Shown here: in pieces, positions 39,999-48,673 of the stretch
How positions within the stretch are numbered: position 1 is the first letter of the stretch
Layout of the letters: each line of letters opens with the position of its first letter
Source: Candidatus Magnetaquicoccus inordinatus
GTDB lineage: Bacteria; Pseudomonadota; Magnetococcia; Magnetococcales; Magnetaquicoccaceae
Length of the DNA stretch: 55,460 nt
Assembly: GCF_004217665.1 (NCBI RefSeq)
Contig: NZ_RXIU01000004.1
Coordinates: forward strand, 1-55,460
Reading direction: 5' to 3'
Made by a program: the position numbers and the translations under genes
The notes under the pieces: model-generated
What the model was told of the DNA's origin: nothing
Seen by the model: only the letters and a program-made list of their open reading frames with translations
Databases searched by the model: none

Positions 39999-41429
39999 CT
40001 AACGGTTGCGATAGACCAATATCCGATCTTCCAACATATCATTCATCGCATATTTTACCCCTTCGCGCCCCAAACCCGAATCTTTGACCCCCCCATAGGG
40101 CATACAATCGACGCGAAAAGAGGGAACATCATTGTGAATCACACCACCAACCTCCAGGGTGTTGAAACCATGCAGCACGGTATCAAAATCATTGGTAAAA
40201 AGGCCACATTGCAAACCAAAACGGGATTCGTTCACCCGCTGAAAAGCCTCTTCCATACTCTCCACAGCCGACAAAGTGACCACAGGACCAAAAGCCTCAT
40301 CAGCGGCAATGCGACAGGAGGAGTTGACCTCTTCGAGAATGGTCGCCGTCATGCTGTTGCCCTGGCCAATGGGAGCGACGCTGTGCCCGGTTACCAATTC
40401 AGCTCCTTGATCCAACGCCTCCTGCACCCACTCTTGAAGCCGTTTTCGATTGTTGCTGTCGATAATCGGACCTAACGTGGTCTGCGGATCCAACGGATCT
40501 CCTGGTTGCAAGGCTTCGGCAGCCTTTTTGAAGCGCGCCCGAAACTCACCCATAATCTCCTGATGCAGGAAGATACGCTGGACCGAAATGCAGACTTGAC
40601 CACATTGGTAAAAAGCCCCCAACACAGCCCGATTGATCAACCAATCCCAATCCCGCACATCCTTGTCCACAATCAACCCGGCATTGCCACCCAACTCCAA
40701 TACCACCTTCTTTTTGCCTGCATCCCGTTTCATCTGCCAGCCCACCTCTGGTGAACCGGTAAAAGAGAGCAGTTTGATCCGCTCATCGCTGACCAACATC
40801 TGTCCCGCCGTGCGATCACAGGGCAATACCGAAAAACCGCCTGCTGGCCAACCGGACTGCTGCACCACCTCTGCCAGCATGAGAGCGGTCAAAGGGGTTT
40901 TGGAAGCTGGCTTCAACACTACGGAGCAACCACAAGCCAATGCAGGCGCAATCTTGTGAATCGCCAGGTTCATCGGAAAATTAAACGGAGCAATAGCCGA
41001 TACCACTCCTATGGGAAAGCGCCGCACCAACGCCTGTCGGCCACCTGCCATGGCATTGATTCCCAAATCATAAGCCTCCCCATAAATACGGGTTGCTTCA
41101 CCAACCGCAATATCAAAGGTGGCAATAGAACGAGCAATTTCCAAACGCGATTCGGCCAAGGTTTTGCCATTTTCCAGAGAGAGCGTGCGTTCAAAAGCCT
41201 CGCGCTGGTTGGCAATACCATCCCGAATCCGCGCCAAAATCTCTGCACGTTGATAGGGGGCCAAACGCGCAGTTTCTCCTTGTGCAACAACCGCCTTGTG
41301 CAATGCTTGATCGATCTCGGCAGTGGAACAGAGTGCAACCGTATCCACCACCTGCCCATCAAAAGGATTGACCACATCCATTGTGCGTCCGGTCGCAACC
41401 CACTCTCCGGCCACATATGCGCGCTTCAT
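39999..41429 (-). CDS. NAD(P)-dependent aldehyde dehydrogenase
   Basis: The start is set at MKRAYVAGEW, with GGAG seven bases before; the longer frame would run into ubiK. The 476-residue protein has APFNFPMNLA, the cofactor motif FTGSPEVGW, catalytic Glu245 in VLELGGN, and nucleophile Cys280 in QCGQVC. It oxidises an aldehyde to the acid in the cytoplasm; the closest general type by motif is the lactaldehyde/succinate-semialdehyde group, but the substrate is not readable. It follows ubiK by 10 bases, a linkage without an obvious metabolic reason. Confidence 0.93.
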   Translation of the reverse strand: MKRAYVAGEWVATGRTMDVVNPFDGQVVDTVALCSTAEIDQALHKAVVAQGETARLAPYQRAEILARIRDGIANQREAFERTLSLENGKTLAESRLEIARSIATFDIAVGEATRIYGEAYDLGINAMAGGRQALVRRFPIGVVSAIAPFNFPMNLAIHKIAPALACGCSVVLKPASKTPLTALMLAEVVQQSGWPAGGFSVLPCDRTAGQMLVSDERIKLLSFTGSPEVGWQMKRDAGKKKVVLELGGNAGLIVDKDVRDWDWLINRAVLGAFYQCGQVCISVQRIFLHQEIMGEFRARFKKAAEALQPGDPLDPQTTLGPIIDSNNRKRLQEWVQEALDQGAELVTGHSVAPIGQGNSMTATILEEVNSSCRIAADEAFGPVVTLSAVESMEEAFQRVNESRFGLQCGLFTNDFDTVLHGFNTLEVGGVIHNDVPSFRVDCMPYGGVKDSGLGREGVKYAMNDMLEDRILVYRNR

Positions 41430-41439
41430 CATCCTGCTC

Positions 41440-41709
41440 CTATTCGCTGGAATCGCTCTTGCCGGAAGCCACTTGCGCTTCCAATTCGGCAACCCGTTTT
41501 TCCATCTGCTCCAGTTTAATGCGCGTATTGCTCAACAACTCCATCGCCGCATCAAACTCATCGCGCATTACCAAATCAAAGCGTTCCACCGCATCGCGCA
41601 CAATATCATTCACTTTGCGGGTCATCTCTTCCCGTGTGGCACCCACTTTATTGAAGGCGCCCAAAATATTCTGGGTAATCTGATCGAGCAGCATATTGTC
41701 AATTTGCAC
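41440..41709 (-). CDS. ubiK: Ubiquinone biosynthesis accessory factor UbiK
   Basis: The 89-residue helical protein has the UbiK (YqiC/BMFP) pattern: an amphipathic N-terminal helix (LLDQITQNILGAF), RFDLVMRDEFDAAMELLSNTR, and a C-terminal coiled coil with KRVAELEAQV that forms trimers. In E. coli UbiK binds UbiJ and supports the aerobic Ubi complex and lipid association. Its place directly downstream of ubiV suggests a link with the anaerobic branch too. Confidence 0.88.
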   Translation of the reverse strand: MQIDNMLLDQITQNILGAFNKVGATREEMTRKVNDIVRDAVERFDLVMRDEFDAAMELLSNTRIKLEQMEKRVAELEAQVASGKSDSSE

Positions 41710-41745
41710 AGTGTTTCTCCTGCATTGGGTAAGGAGTGGAACAGC

Positions 41746-42651
41746 TTATGCCGCCGAATCGATCCATTGCAATCCGGGGCGACCATGGAAATATCCATTA
41801 CAAAAAGCCTCATGGGCATTGAGTTCACGCAATCGCTGCAATGCCTCTTGCCCATCCATGCGTCCATCGAGAGCCTGTTTCCACAGAGCCACAATCTCCG
41901 GCATGGCCTGACTCTGTGGGGACAAACGCAGCACATCCACCGCCATGTTGCGCAGTATGGGCAGATCCGCGAGTAGATTATACAGACGTGCCGACATGGT
42001 TTGCACACCATTGACCGTCAGGAAAGAGTCATCCTCCTGGGTCCGCACCTCCATGCCATCGGGAAAATCACCACATTTATACTGGCAGTTGCTCTTGGGC
42101 AAATGGAAGGCACGCGCCGTATAACAGCGCGCCGAAAAGGTCAAAGGCAAACGCCCATAAGCAAAAACCTCCATCTCTGGAGCGGCTGTACCAGTCATGA
42201 TGCAGCGCATCGCCGAGTGTGCCAGTTCAACCGGCAACACAACCCGTTTGACCCCCACACGCGCCAAAAAAGCTACTGTTTCTGCATTATAGGTGTTGAT
42301 ATGCGGACCGGCCACCATGGGCTGCCCTTCGGCAATCCCCATACCTCCCATATCATTGACCTCCAACCACACCCCCAAACGACGGGCCTCGGCAGCAATC
42401 TGCCGCAAGGCAGACTGCTCACCCTCATTCATTACCAGTCCCAAAGTGGAAAAGATAATCTGCTTGCCGGAAGGCAGCAGCTCCTCGGCGAGCTGCGCCA
42501 ACTCTTCGGCATGCAAATGGCTGCGCTTGGAACAGACCACCTCACCGATATACAAAATATCCGCTTCGGTCTCAAAAGCCATGCGCTGATAAAATTGCCG
42601 GACCGCCCTTTTGCCCCATTCAAACAGACAAGGGCCAATCGCGATTTTCAT
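41746..42651 (-). CDS. ubiV: O2-independent ubiquinone hydroxylase subunit UbiV (U32 family)
   Basis: The start MKIAIGPCLFEWG gives 301 residues; an open frame of 59 more codons upstream overlaps ubiU and is not homologous. The four cysteines Cys40, Cys176, Cys189 and Cys193 match in spacing those that hold the 4Fe-4S cluster of E. coli UbiV. GEVVCSKR, GHLPL-like FAYGRLPLTFSARC and NGVQTMS are conserved. With UbiU it hydroxylates the ubiquinone ring without oxygen, using prephenate as the oxygen donor in E. coli. ubiT is not in view. Confidence 0.94.
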   Translation of the reverse strand: MKIAIGPCLFEWGKRAVRQFYQRMAFETEADILYIGEVVCSKRSHLHAEELAQLAEELLPSGKQIIFSTLGLVMNEGEQSALRQIAAEARRLGVWLEVNDMGGMGIAEGQPMVAGPHINTYNAETVAFLARVGVKRVVLPVELAHSAMRCIMTGTAAPEMEVFAYGRLPLTFSARCYTARAFHLPKSNCQYKCGDFPDGMEVRTQEDDSFLTVNGVQTMSARLYNLLADLPILRNMAVDVLRLSPQSQAMPEIVALWKQALDGRMDGQEALQRLRELNAHEAFCNGYFHGRPGLQWIDSAA

Positions 42652-42752
42652 CTCTGCCCACTCTCCCTCATTACATATGCACATTTTCTCCAGCACTCTC
42701 CGCCATTCTGCGACGACAGAGAGTGCCACAACCTGCCCATTGCCTGCTGATA

Positions 42753-43766
42753 TTATTGCCAGTTTTCCTGATAGGTACCCAAAGTATGGGTCGTCCCTTC
42801 CGAAGTGGCATTCAAGGTGCGCAGCCATTTTGTCTTTGGCCGAAAGGATCGAGGATCGGCATAATAGGCATCGACCGCCTCACGCAACACCTGTGTCACG
42901 GTGGCCACGTAGGATTTGGTGCGCTGTCTACCCTCTATTTTCAAAGAAGAGACCCCTGCTTCGATCACTTCATCCAACATTTCCAAAACATTCAGTGATC
43001 CGGGCTCCTCCATGACATGATATACCTGTTCATTGGCGCGAAAGCGTCCTTTACAGATGGTCGGATAGGCTGCCTCCTCCCCCTGTGCATATTCGGCAAT
43101 CAACACCCCTCCCAGCCGGGTTTGCAAACGGTCGCCATGATTTTCAAAACGCACCTCCCTGGCGGGAGAGCAGACCCCTTCGATATTGGGCGACACACCG
43201 GTGGTATAAGAGGAGAGAAAACAGCGACCTTCGGCCATCACACACAAGCCGCCAAAGGCAAACACCTCCAATTCCACGGTCGTTTGAGCGCGCAGTTGGC
43301 GAATCTCCTGCACGGTCAACACCCGTGGCAGAATCACTCTGACACAATGAAAATGGCGTTGGTAAAAATTGATCGCTTCGGCATTGCTGGCGGAAGCCTG
43401 CACCGAAAGATGAATCGGCAATTGGGGATAACGCTGGTGACAATAATCCAGCAATGCGATATTGGCCAGAATAATGGCATCTGCTTTGAGTCGCGCTGCC
43501 ATATCCACAGTTTGATACCAGATGCTGGGATCTTGCCCTTGCGGATAGGTATTCAACACCACATTGGCCCGCACCCCTTTGCTGTGGGCATAGGCAATCC
43601 CGGCAGCCGCTTCACTTTCGCTAAAATTCAACCCCTCAAAGTTGCGCGCATTGGTTGCGTTGCGAAAACCAAAATAGACCGCATCGGCACCATGATCCAC
43701 CGCCGCTTTCAGGGAGGGGAGATTGCCTGCCGGAGCCAACACTTCCACTTTTTTCATTTTGTCCAT
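42753..43766 (-). CDS. ubiU: O2-independent ubiquinone hydroxylase subunit UbiU (U32 family)
   Basis: The 337-residue protein has APAGNLPSLKAAVDHGADAVYFG, the SVQASASNAEAINFY segment and IEGRQR. Cysteines 175, 182, 199 and 238 reproduce the E. coli UbiU 4Fe-4S spacing exactly (7, 17 and 39). Two nearby starts (MDKMKK) are equally possible. It heads the ubiU-ubiV-ubiK-aldehyde dehydrogenase transcript. The pair implies the cell makes ubiquinone under anoxic or microoxic conditions, for example for denitrification. Confidence 0.95.
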   Translation of the reverse strand: MDKMKKVEVLAPAGNLPSLKAAVDHGADAVYFGFRNATNARNFEGLNFSESEAAAGIAYAHSKGVRANVVLNTYPQGQDPSIWYQTVDMAARLKADAIILANIALLDYCHQRYPQLPIHLSVQASASNAEAINFYQRHFHCVRVILPRVLTVQEIRQLRAQTTVELEVFAFGGLCVMAEGRCFLSSYTTGVSPNIEGVCSPAREVRFENHGDRLQTRLGGVLIAEYAQGEEAAYPTICKGRFRANEQVYHVMEEPGSLNVLEMLDEVIEAGVSSLKIEGRQRTKSYVATVTQVLREAVDAYYADPRSFRPKTKWLRTLNATSEGTTHTLGTYQENWQ

Positions 43767-44047
43767 CCTGGGGCTGCAAGTTTTACTCTTTGGGAACGCT
43801 GACAGAGCAGTTTAGCCCAGCCTTTTCGACAAGGCAAAGGTGTTGTCATCCCTTGGACCATGCAACAAGTGGCAAGTTCATGGCAGAGAAGCGTCAGAAT
43901 CGGTTATCTCTTGCTACAAACAAACGGCAAATTCAGCAAAAAACAGTTTATTATCATTCAATTAAACAATGGCTACCATTTTGCATTAGGCGCTTTAATC
44001 ATCCTGGCAAAGTGCGTATCAGGTCATTGTACAACGGAGCTTTTTGC

Positions 44048-45151
44048 ATGCCGATTCATCAGAAACGATCCTTTTTCAAACAAGAGCGTACTCTGCTGAT
44101 GTTGTCCGCTCTGGCCCTACCCTTACTGGTCATGGTGGACCAGGAGCTGCACTCTGCCGTAGAGAACGAAAGCAATCGGCCAGTACAAACGCCGCAACGC
44201 TCCACCCGCACCGCTTTGCATAAGAGTATTGAGGAGGGACGGATTGCCGAGGCCCTGCGCTTGATCAAGTCAGGGGCGGCAGTCAATGTACAAGACAGTT
44301 TTGGCTTGACCCCCATCCATTTTGCTGTGATCAAAGATGATCTCTTATTGATCAAAGAGTTGTTGGCCCATAAAGCCGATACCAATGCCCGGGATCGGCG
44401 TGGTGATACCCCTTTGCATATGGTTGCTGCCAACAATGGTTCCCTGAGTCTGGCACAGATGCTCTTACAGGCGGGAGCCAATCCCAACAGTGCCAACAGT
44501 GATGGCAGTACACCGCTGCATTGGGCCTCTGGTGAGGGCAATCTCTCTCTGGTCAAGCTGTTGCTGGAAAAGGGGGCTAAGATCAATGCTCGTGATTTGA
44601 AAGGGGATACCGTCTTGCATTGGGCAGTGGAAGAGGGACGGTTTCCGGTTGCCGAATATCTGTTGACCTCTGGTGCCGATGCCAACGCCAAAAACCATTA
44701 CCATCGCACCCCACTGCACTGGGCGGCGCGCAAGGGTCATGGCAGCTTGGCCGAGTTTCTCTTGGCCAAAGGCGCAGTAGCCGATGCACGAGCCACCGCA
44801 GGCGATACGCCATTGCACTGGGCTGCTGCCGAGGGCCATCTCGCCTTGGTTACCCTGCTGGCCAAACAGAGCCCCAACCTGGACATCAAAGCGCAATTTG
44901 GGGAAACGCCACTGCACTGGGCCGTTTTGCGTGGCCATGATACGGTAGTGGCCTATCTGGTAGAACAGGGAGCGGATGTCAACATTGCCGATGAGATGGG
45001 CAATACACCACGCACCTTGGCCCGCGACAAGGGCAACGAGGGGATTGTCAAACTGCTCAATCTGCGCGAGACCCTGCACTCAGCGAAAGCGCTGCACAAA
45101 CCCGGCATGCCGATACGGGTTGCCTTGGCCAACGAGAGCGATCCGCACTGA
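44048..45151 (+). CDS. Ankyrin-repeat protein with N-terminal membrane anchor or signal
   Basis: The start is the ATG with GGAG eight bases upstream, giving 367 residues; the much longer open frame upstream crosses noncoding DNA. A basic start and hydrophobic stretch (LLMLSALALPLLVMV, about 16-30) act as an uncleaved anchor or signal. Residues ~55-345 are nine consecutive ~33-residue ankyrin repeats of the form TPLHWA..G....V..LL..GA..N..D..G. The middle ones are highly regular. Such a solenoid binds protein partners, presumably in the periplasm; the partner is unknown. It ends 273 bases before the NLR-like gene. Confidence 0.88.
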   Translation: MPIHQKRSFFKQERTLLMLSALALPLLVMVDQELHSAVENESNRPVQTPQRSTRTALHKSIEEGRIAEALRLIKSGAAVNVQDSFGLTPIHFAVIKDDLLLIKELLAHKADTNARDRRGDTPLHMVAANNGSLSLAQMLLQAGANPNSANSDGSTPLHWASGEGNLSLVKLLLEKGAKINARDLKGDTVLHWAVEEGRFPVAEYLLTSGADANAKNHYHRTPLHWAARKGHGSLAEFLLAKGAVADARATAGDTPLHWAAAEGHLALVTLLAKQSPNLDIKAQFGETPLHWAVLRGHDTVVAYLVEQGADVNIADEMGNTPRTLARDKGNEGIVKLLNLRETLHSAKALHKPGMPIRVALANESDPH

Positions 45152-45423
45152 AAAATATACTGATTTTCAGCAAGAATCCAATCAAAACTTCATATTACAA
45201 TGGTTACGTTTATGCAATAATGCGTATTCAAATTATTACGCGCAACTCGTTGCTGATTATTAATTTCATATTTTTTATTTTATTAATAATTAATTATGTT
45301 AGAATTATTTCAGTTGCACAACAACAAAAAAAACGATATTCTTTGTTTGTGTGCGATGAATTTATAACTTGAAAAACACTCAAACTCGCCAAAACTACCA
45401 CAAACAAATAATGGTACTACTCA
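45152..45423. other. AT-rich spacer upstream of the NLR-like gene
   Basis: These 272 bases have a sharp fall in GC compared with the ankyrin gene and contain T- and A-tracts and a 12-base perfect palindrome (ATAATTAATTAT, 45286-45297). Weak arms CTGAAAA/TTTTCAG (45148-45170) could end the ankyrin transcript. No open frame looks coding. The promoter of the next gene must be here, but AT-richness prevents a firm call. Confidence 0.6.
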
Positions 45424-48021
45424 ATGAATTTTATCCCACTGAACAGGATGTTTGATCGCATAAACAGATCGAGAGAGAGCTCAGATGGTGAGTTCTTCCA
45501 GAGTTTGATATTAAGCGGAGAGTTTATTACTAAACTAATTATTGCGGGGTTGATTGCGTCAATAAACGAGGATCCGGACCGTCACAGGTATCGCATCACA
45601 TATAACTTAGTAAGAGGAAACTCCATTGGTGAATGGGTTAATACTTTTGAAGAAGCCATAACAGGACCGGCTGCACAGTTTATAGACAGTAACGCACAAT
45701 CGGACTTATTTGAATTAACAAAGAAAGTTAATTCATCTAACTGGCAATACAGTGCTGTAGAAAATATTTGGCTTGCATCAAATACTTTAATCAACAACCT
45801 TGAACAAAAACGCCCAAAATATTCGTTACGCGATTGGATCTCTTTTTTTGTTCGCTTTCGAAACAAAACCAGAGGTCATGGAGCACAATTAGAATCGGAT
45901 TGCAGCGAAGCAGCAAATCATTTATTCAGATCGTTAACCTTCGTTGCGGAAAATTTTGCCATATTCAAGCGCAGCTGGTCTTATTTGCATCAAAATTTAT
46001 CTGGAAAATACAGAATAAGCTACTTAGGTGACACAAAAAACGATAAGTTCGAAGAACTAAAGAAAAAAACCAACGAGAAATACAATAATGGAATATATAT
46101 AGCATTCTCAGAACCAAAACAAGTCGACATGCTGTTATCTAATGCTGACTTAACAGATTTTTTTTGTGCAAACGGAGGTTTTTCAGACAATGGGTATGAA
46201 TTATTGTCATACATCACTGGAAAAGCAGATATTGGTGACTCAAGCAAATACTTAACACCAATCACTCCTTTGCCATCGGCAGAAACTGAAGGCCTAGGAA
46301 TTCTTGACATTCAAAATAATGTATTTGGAAATTTGCCATCACTTTCTAAGGGTTATGTTAATCGGGCACAATTAGAATCTAAACTGTATGATGTTTTAAC
46401 GGATGATCATCACCCGATTATTACATTACATGGAACAGGTGGAATTGGAAAAACCCAGCTAGCACTGACAGTTCTTCATAGCATTTCTAAATCTGAAAGA
46501 TTTTCAGTAATTATATGGTTTAGTGCTCGAGATATTGACTTACTACCTATAGGACCGAAACCTGTAAAAGCGCATATTATTGATACACAAAGCATATCAA
46601 AAGAATATATAAGATTAATCGGACATCACAAAACAGACATCAAGGAGAGTGACTTTCTTAGCTCTCAGATGACAAACTCAAACATTGGTCCGACATTATT
46701 CGTCTTCGACAATTTTGAGACTGTAAAACAACCTAATGAAGTATTCCAATGGATAGACGCCTGCATTCGACATCCCAACAAAATTCTTATCACAACCAGA
46801 AACAGAGAGTTTAATGGAGATTTTCAAGTTAAGGTATCGGGAATGGAAGAAGATGAGAGTTATACATTAATCGATACCACATCAACATCTTTAAATATAC
46901 ACCATTTAATTAATTCAGAATACAGAGAACTACTTTATAAAGAATCTGAAGGACATCCATACGTAATTAAAATACTTCTTGGTGAAGCTGCCAAAAGTAG
47001 AACACTCGCAAAACCTGGGAGAATTATTGCAGATAAAGATAAAGTTCTCACAGCTCTTTTTGAAAGAAGCTATAATCAACTTTCATCAGGTGCAAAAAGA
47101 GTTTTTCTAACTTTATGTCGTTGGAAGTCTGTAATTCCTTTAGTTGCACTAAAAGCAGTTCTATTGAGGTCAAATAATGAAAGATTTGATGTAGATTCTG
47201 CTGTTGATGAATTAGATAAAATGTCATTTGTAGAAATAAACAGCTCTGAGACAGACAATCAAATATTCATAGAAACACCACTTTCAGCATCACTATTTGG
47301 AAATAAGAAATTAACGTCTGATTATTATTGTAATATTGTTGAAGCGGACTTTAAGCTTTTACTTAATTTTGGATCAATACAAAAGCATGATATAAAGAGA
47401 GGTTTGGCACCTAGTATTCTAAGACTGTTGAAATTTTTGTCATCAAAAATGGAAAAAGACAACTCCCTTTATGAAGAATACAAGGAAGTGTTAGAATTTA
47501 TTGCGTACAACTACCCTGAAACTTGGTTGTGGATAGCAGATCTACATGACGAATCCACTTCACCAGAAAAAACTGAAAAAACATGTAAGGCGTTAAAGTC
47601 ATTTGTTGAAAATTCTGACGACACATCAAAAAAACAAAAAGCTTGGTGCAGATTAGCATTAATTTATGGAAAAAGCAATGATCGCTTGCATGAAATCCAC
47701 GCATGGTCTGAATCTGCCAACACTTCATTGATGCATATAAGCGAAGCTGCTAACAATATCAATAAAATCCTACATGACAATTCTGAAATAGAAGAAGATG
47801 TTAAGGAAGTTATTGTATTAAAGGTAATAGATGCACATAACCAGTACCTCTCCGATGCAAATGGAACGCATCTTTCACGTTTAGCATGGCTATATCTAAA
47901 CATAGGAAACACAGAAAAAGCAATATATTACACAAGGGAAGGGCTCAAACGTGATTCTAATAATGAACATTTAATAAAGCTATCAAACAGATTGATAATA
48001 GAGTCAGAAGAAGCGCCATAG
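45424..48021 (+). CDS. NLR-like STAND (NB-ARC) ATPase, candidate defence protein
   Basis: The 865-residue protein shows three parts. Residues 1-~290 form an alpha-helical region with RNKTRGH at 146-152, an RX5H pattern as in HEPN ribonuclease domains. Residues ~305-560 form an NB-ARC type ATPase: YVNR before the nucleotide site, Walker A GTGGIGKT (337-344), Walker B TLFVFDN (424-430), sensor-like ITTR (456-459) and GHP (510-512) in place of the GLPL motif. A winged-helix-like and then TPR-like C-terminus follows (LAWLYLNIGNTEKAIYYTREGL near 835). Bacterial STAND proteins of this design sense phage proteins and trigger an effector; that role is inferred. The gene is far more AT-rich than its neighbours, has no clear ribosome site, and stands alone. 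Confidence 0.85.
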   Translation: MNFIPLNRMFDRINRSRESSDGEFFQSLILSGEFITKLIIAGLIASINEDPDRHRYRITYNLVRGNSIGEWVNTFEEAITGPAAQFIDSNAQSDLFELTKKVNSSNWQYSAVENIWLASNTLINNLEQKRPKYSLRDWISFFVRFRNKTRGHGAQLESDCSEAANHLFRSLTFVAENFAIFKRSWSYLHQNLSGKYRISYLGDTKNDKFEELKKKTNEKYNNGIYIAFSEPKQVDMLLSNADLTDFFCANGGFSDNGYELLSYITGKADIGDSSKYLTPITPLPSAETEGLGILDIQNNVFGNLPSLSKGYVNRAQLESKLYDVLTDDHHPIITLHGTGGIGKTQLALTVLHSISKSERFSVIIWFSARDIDLLPIGPKPVKAHIIDTQSISKEYIRLIGHHKTDIKESDFLSSQMTNSNIGPTLFVFDNFETVKQPNEVFQWIDACIRHPNKILITTRNREFNGDFQVKVSGMEEDESYTLIDTTSTSLNIHHLINSEYRELLYKESEGHPYVIKILLGEAAKSRTLAKPGRIIADKDKVLTALFERSYNQLSSGAKRVFLTLCRWKSVIPLVALKAVLLRSNNERFDVDSAVDELDKMSFVEINSSETDNQIFIETPLSASLFGNKKLTSDYYCNIVEADFKLLLNFGSIQKHDIKRGLAPSILRLLKFLSSKMEKDNSLYEEYKEVLEFIAYNYPETWLWIADLHDESTSPEKTEKTCKALKSFVENSDDTSKKQKAWCRLALIYGKSNDRLHEIHAWSESANTSLMHISEAANNINKILHDNSEIEEDVKEVIVLKVIDAHNQYLSDANGTHLSRLAWLYLNIGNTEKAIYYTREGLKRDSNNEHLIKLSNRLIIESEEAP

Positions 48022-48033
48022 AACAACATTGAT

Positions 48034-48660
48034 TTATACAGTCGGCGGCCAGCCCAGTGCCCCTGAGGATGCCAACCCCAAATGGCTCAATATCCGCTCC
48101 ACCACAAAATCCAGCAACGCCTCTACCGTCGTTGGACGATGATAAAAGCCGGGGGCAGCCGGCAGGATGGTGACCCCCATCTGTGCCAAAGTGAGCATGT
48201 TTTGCAAATGAATCACTGAAAAAGGGCTCTCGCGCGGCACCAGAATCAAGGGACGCCGCTCCTTGATCATCACATCCGCCGCCCGCTCCAAGAGATTATC
48301 CGACATCCCATGGGCAATAGCCGCCAAACTTCCCATCGAACAGGGACAGATCACCATCGCTCGCCCTGCCCCGCTCCCCGACGCTATCGGCGCATACCAA
48401 TCATCCGTCGCATAATAGCGCACTCCTGACCACTCCTCTACACCCTCGGCCTGCAGCACTCGGCCCAACTCCTCGCGCAGCGCCAAGGGATCTCCCTCTG
48501 GCAAATGCAGATCGCACTCCTGGCGCAACACCACACGCGCTGCCGCCGAAATCAACAGATCGACCTCCTGCTGCTGCAACAACAAGGCCCGCAACAAACG
48601 CAAACCATATCTGGCTCCTGAGGCACCAGTCAGAGCCAAGGTAATATGTTGCGTGCCCAT
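48034..48660 (-). CDS. ubiX: Flavin prenyltransferase UbiX
   Basis: The start is the ATG two codons inside the longest frame ([19 protein letters not shown]), giving 208 residues. The FMN-binding TGASGARYG, the [20 protein letters not shown] segment and [14 protein letters not shown] are hallmarks of the family. UbiX makes prenylated FMN for UbiD, which decarboxylates the ubiquinone precursor. It lies 13 bases downstream of ychF, and its 3' end is 12 bases from the NLR-like gene's stop (convergent). Confidence 0.95.
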   Translation of the reverse strand: MGTQHITLALTGASGARYGLRLLRALLLQQQEVDLLISAAARVVLRQECDLHLPEGDPLALREELGRVLQAEGVEEWSGVRYYATDDWYAPIASGSGAGRAMVICPCSMGSLAAIAHGMSDNLLERAADVMIKERRPLILVPRESPFSVIHLQNMLTLAQMGVTILPAAPGFYHRPTTVEALLDFVVERILSHLGLASSGALGWPPTV

Positions 48661-48673
48661 TGCCACTCACCTC

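Noticed and set aside
43860-44047. Small plus-strand gene before the ankyrin gene
   Set aside because: The frame overlaps the ankyrin start in another phase and has no ribosome site; the stretch is more likely the shared upstream region of ubiU and the ankyrin gene.
43767-44047. FNR-type site (TTGAT....ATCAA) upstream of ubiU
   Set aside because: Only loose half-sites were found; nothing close enough to the consensus to report.
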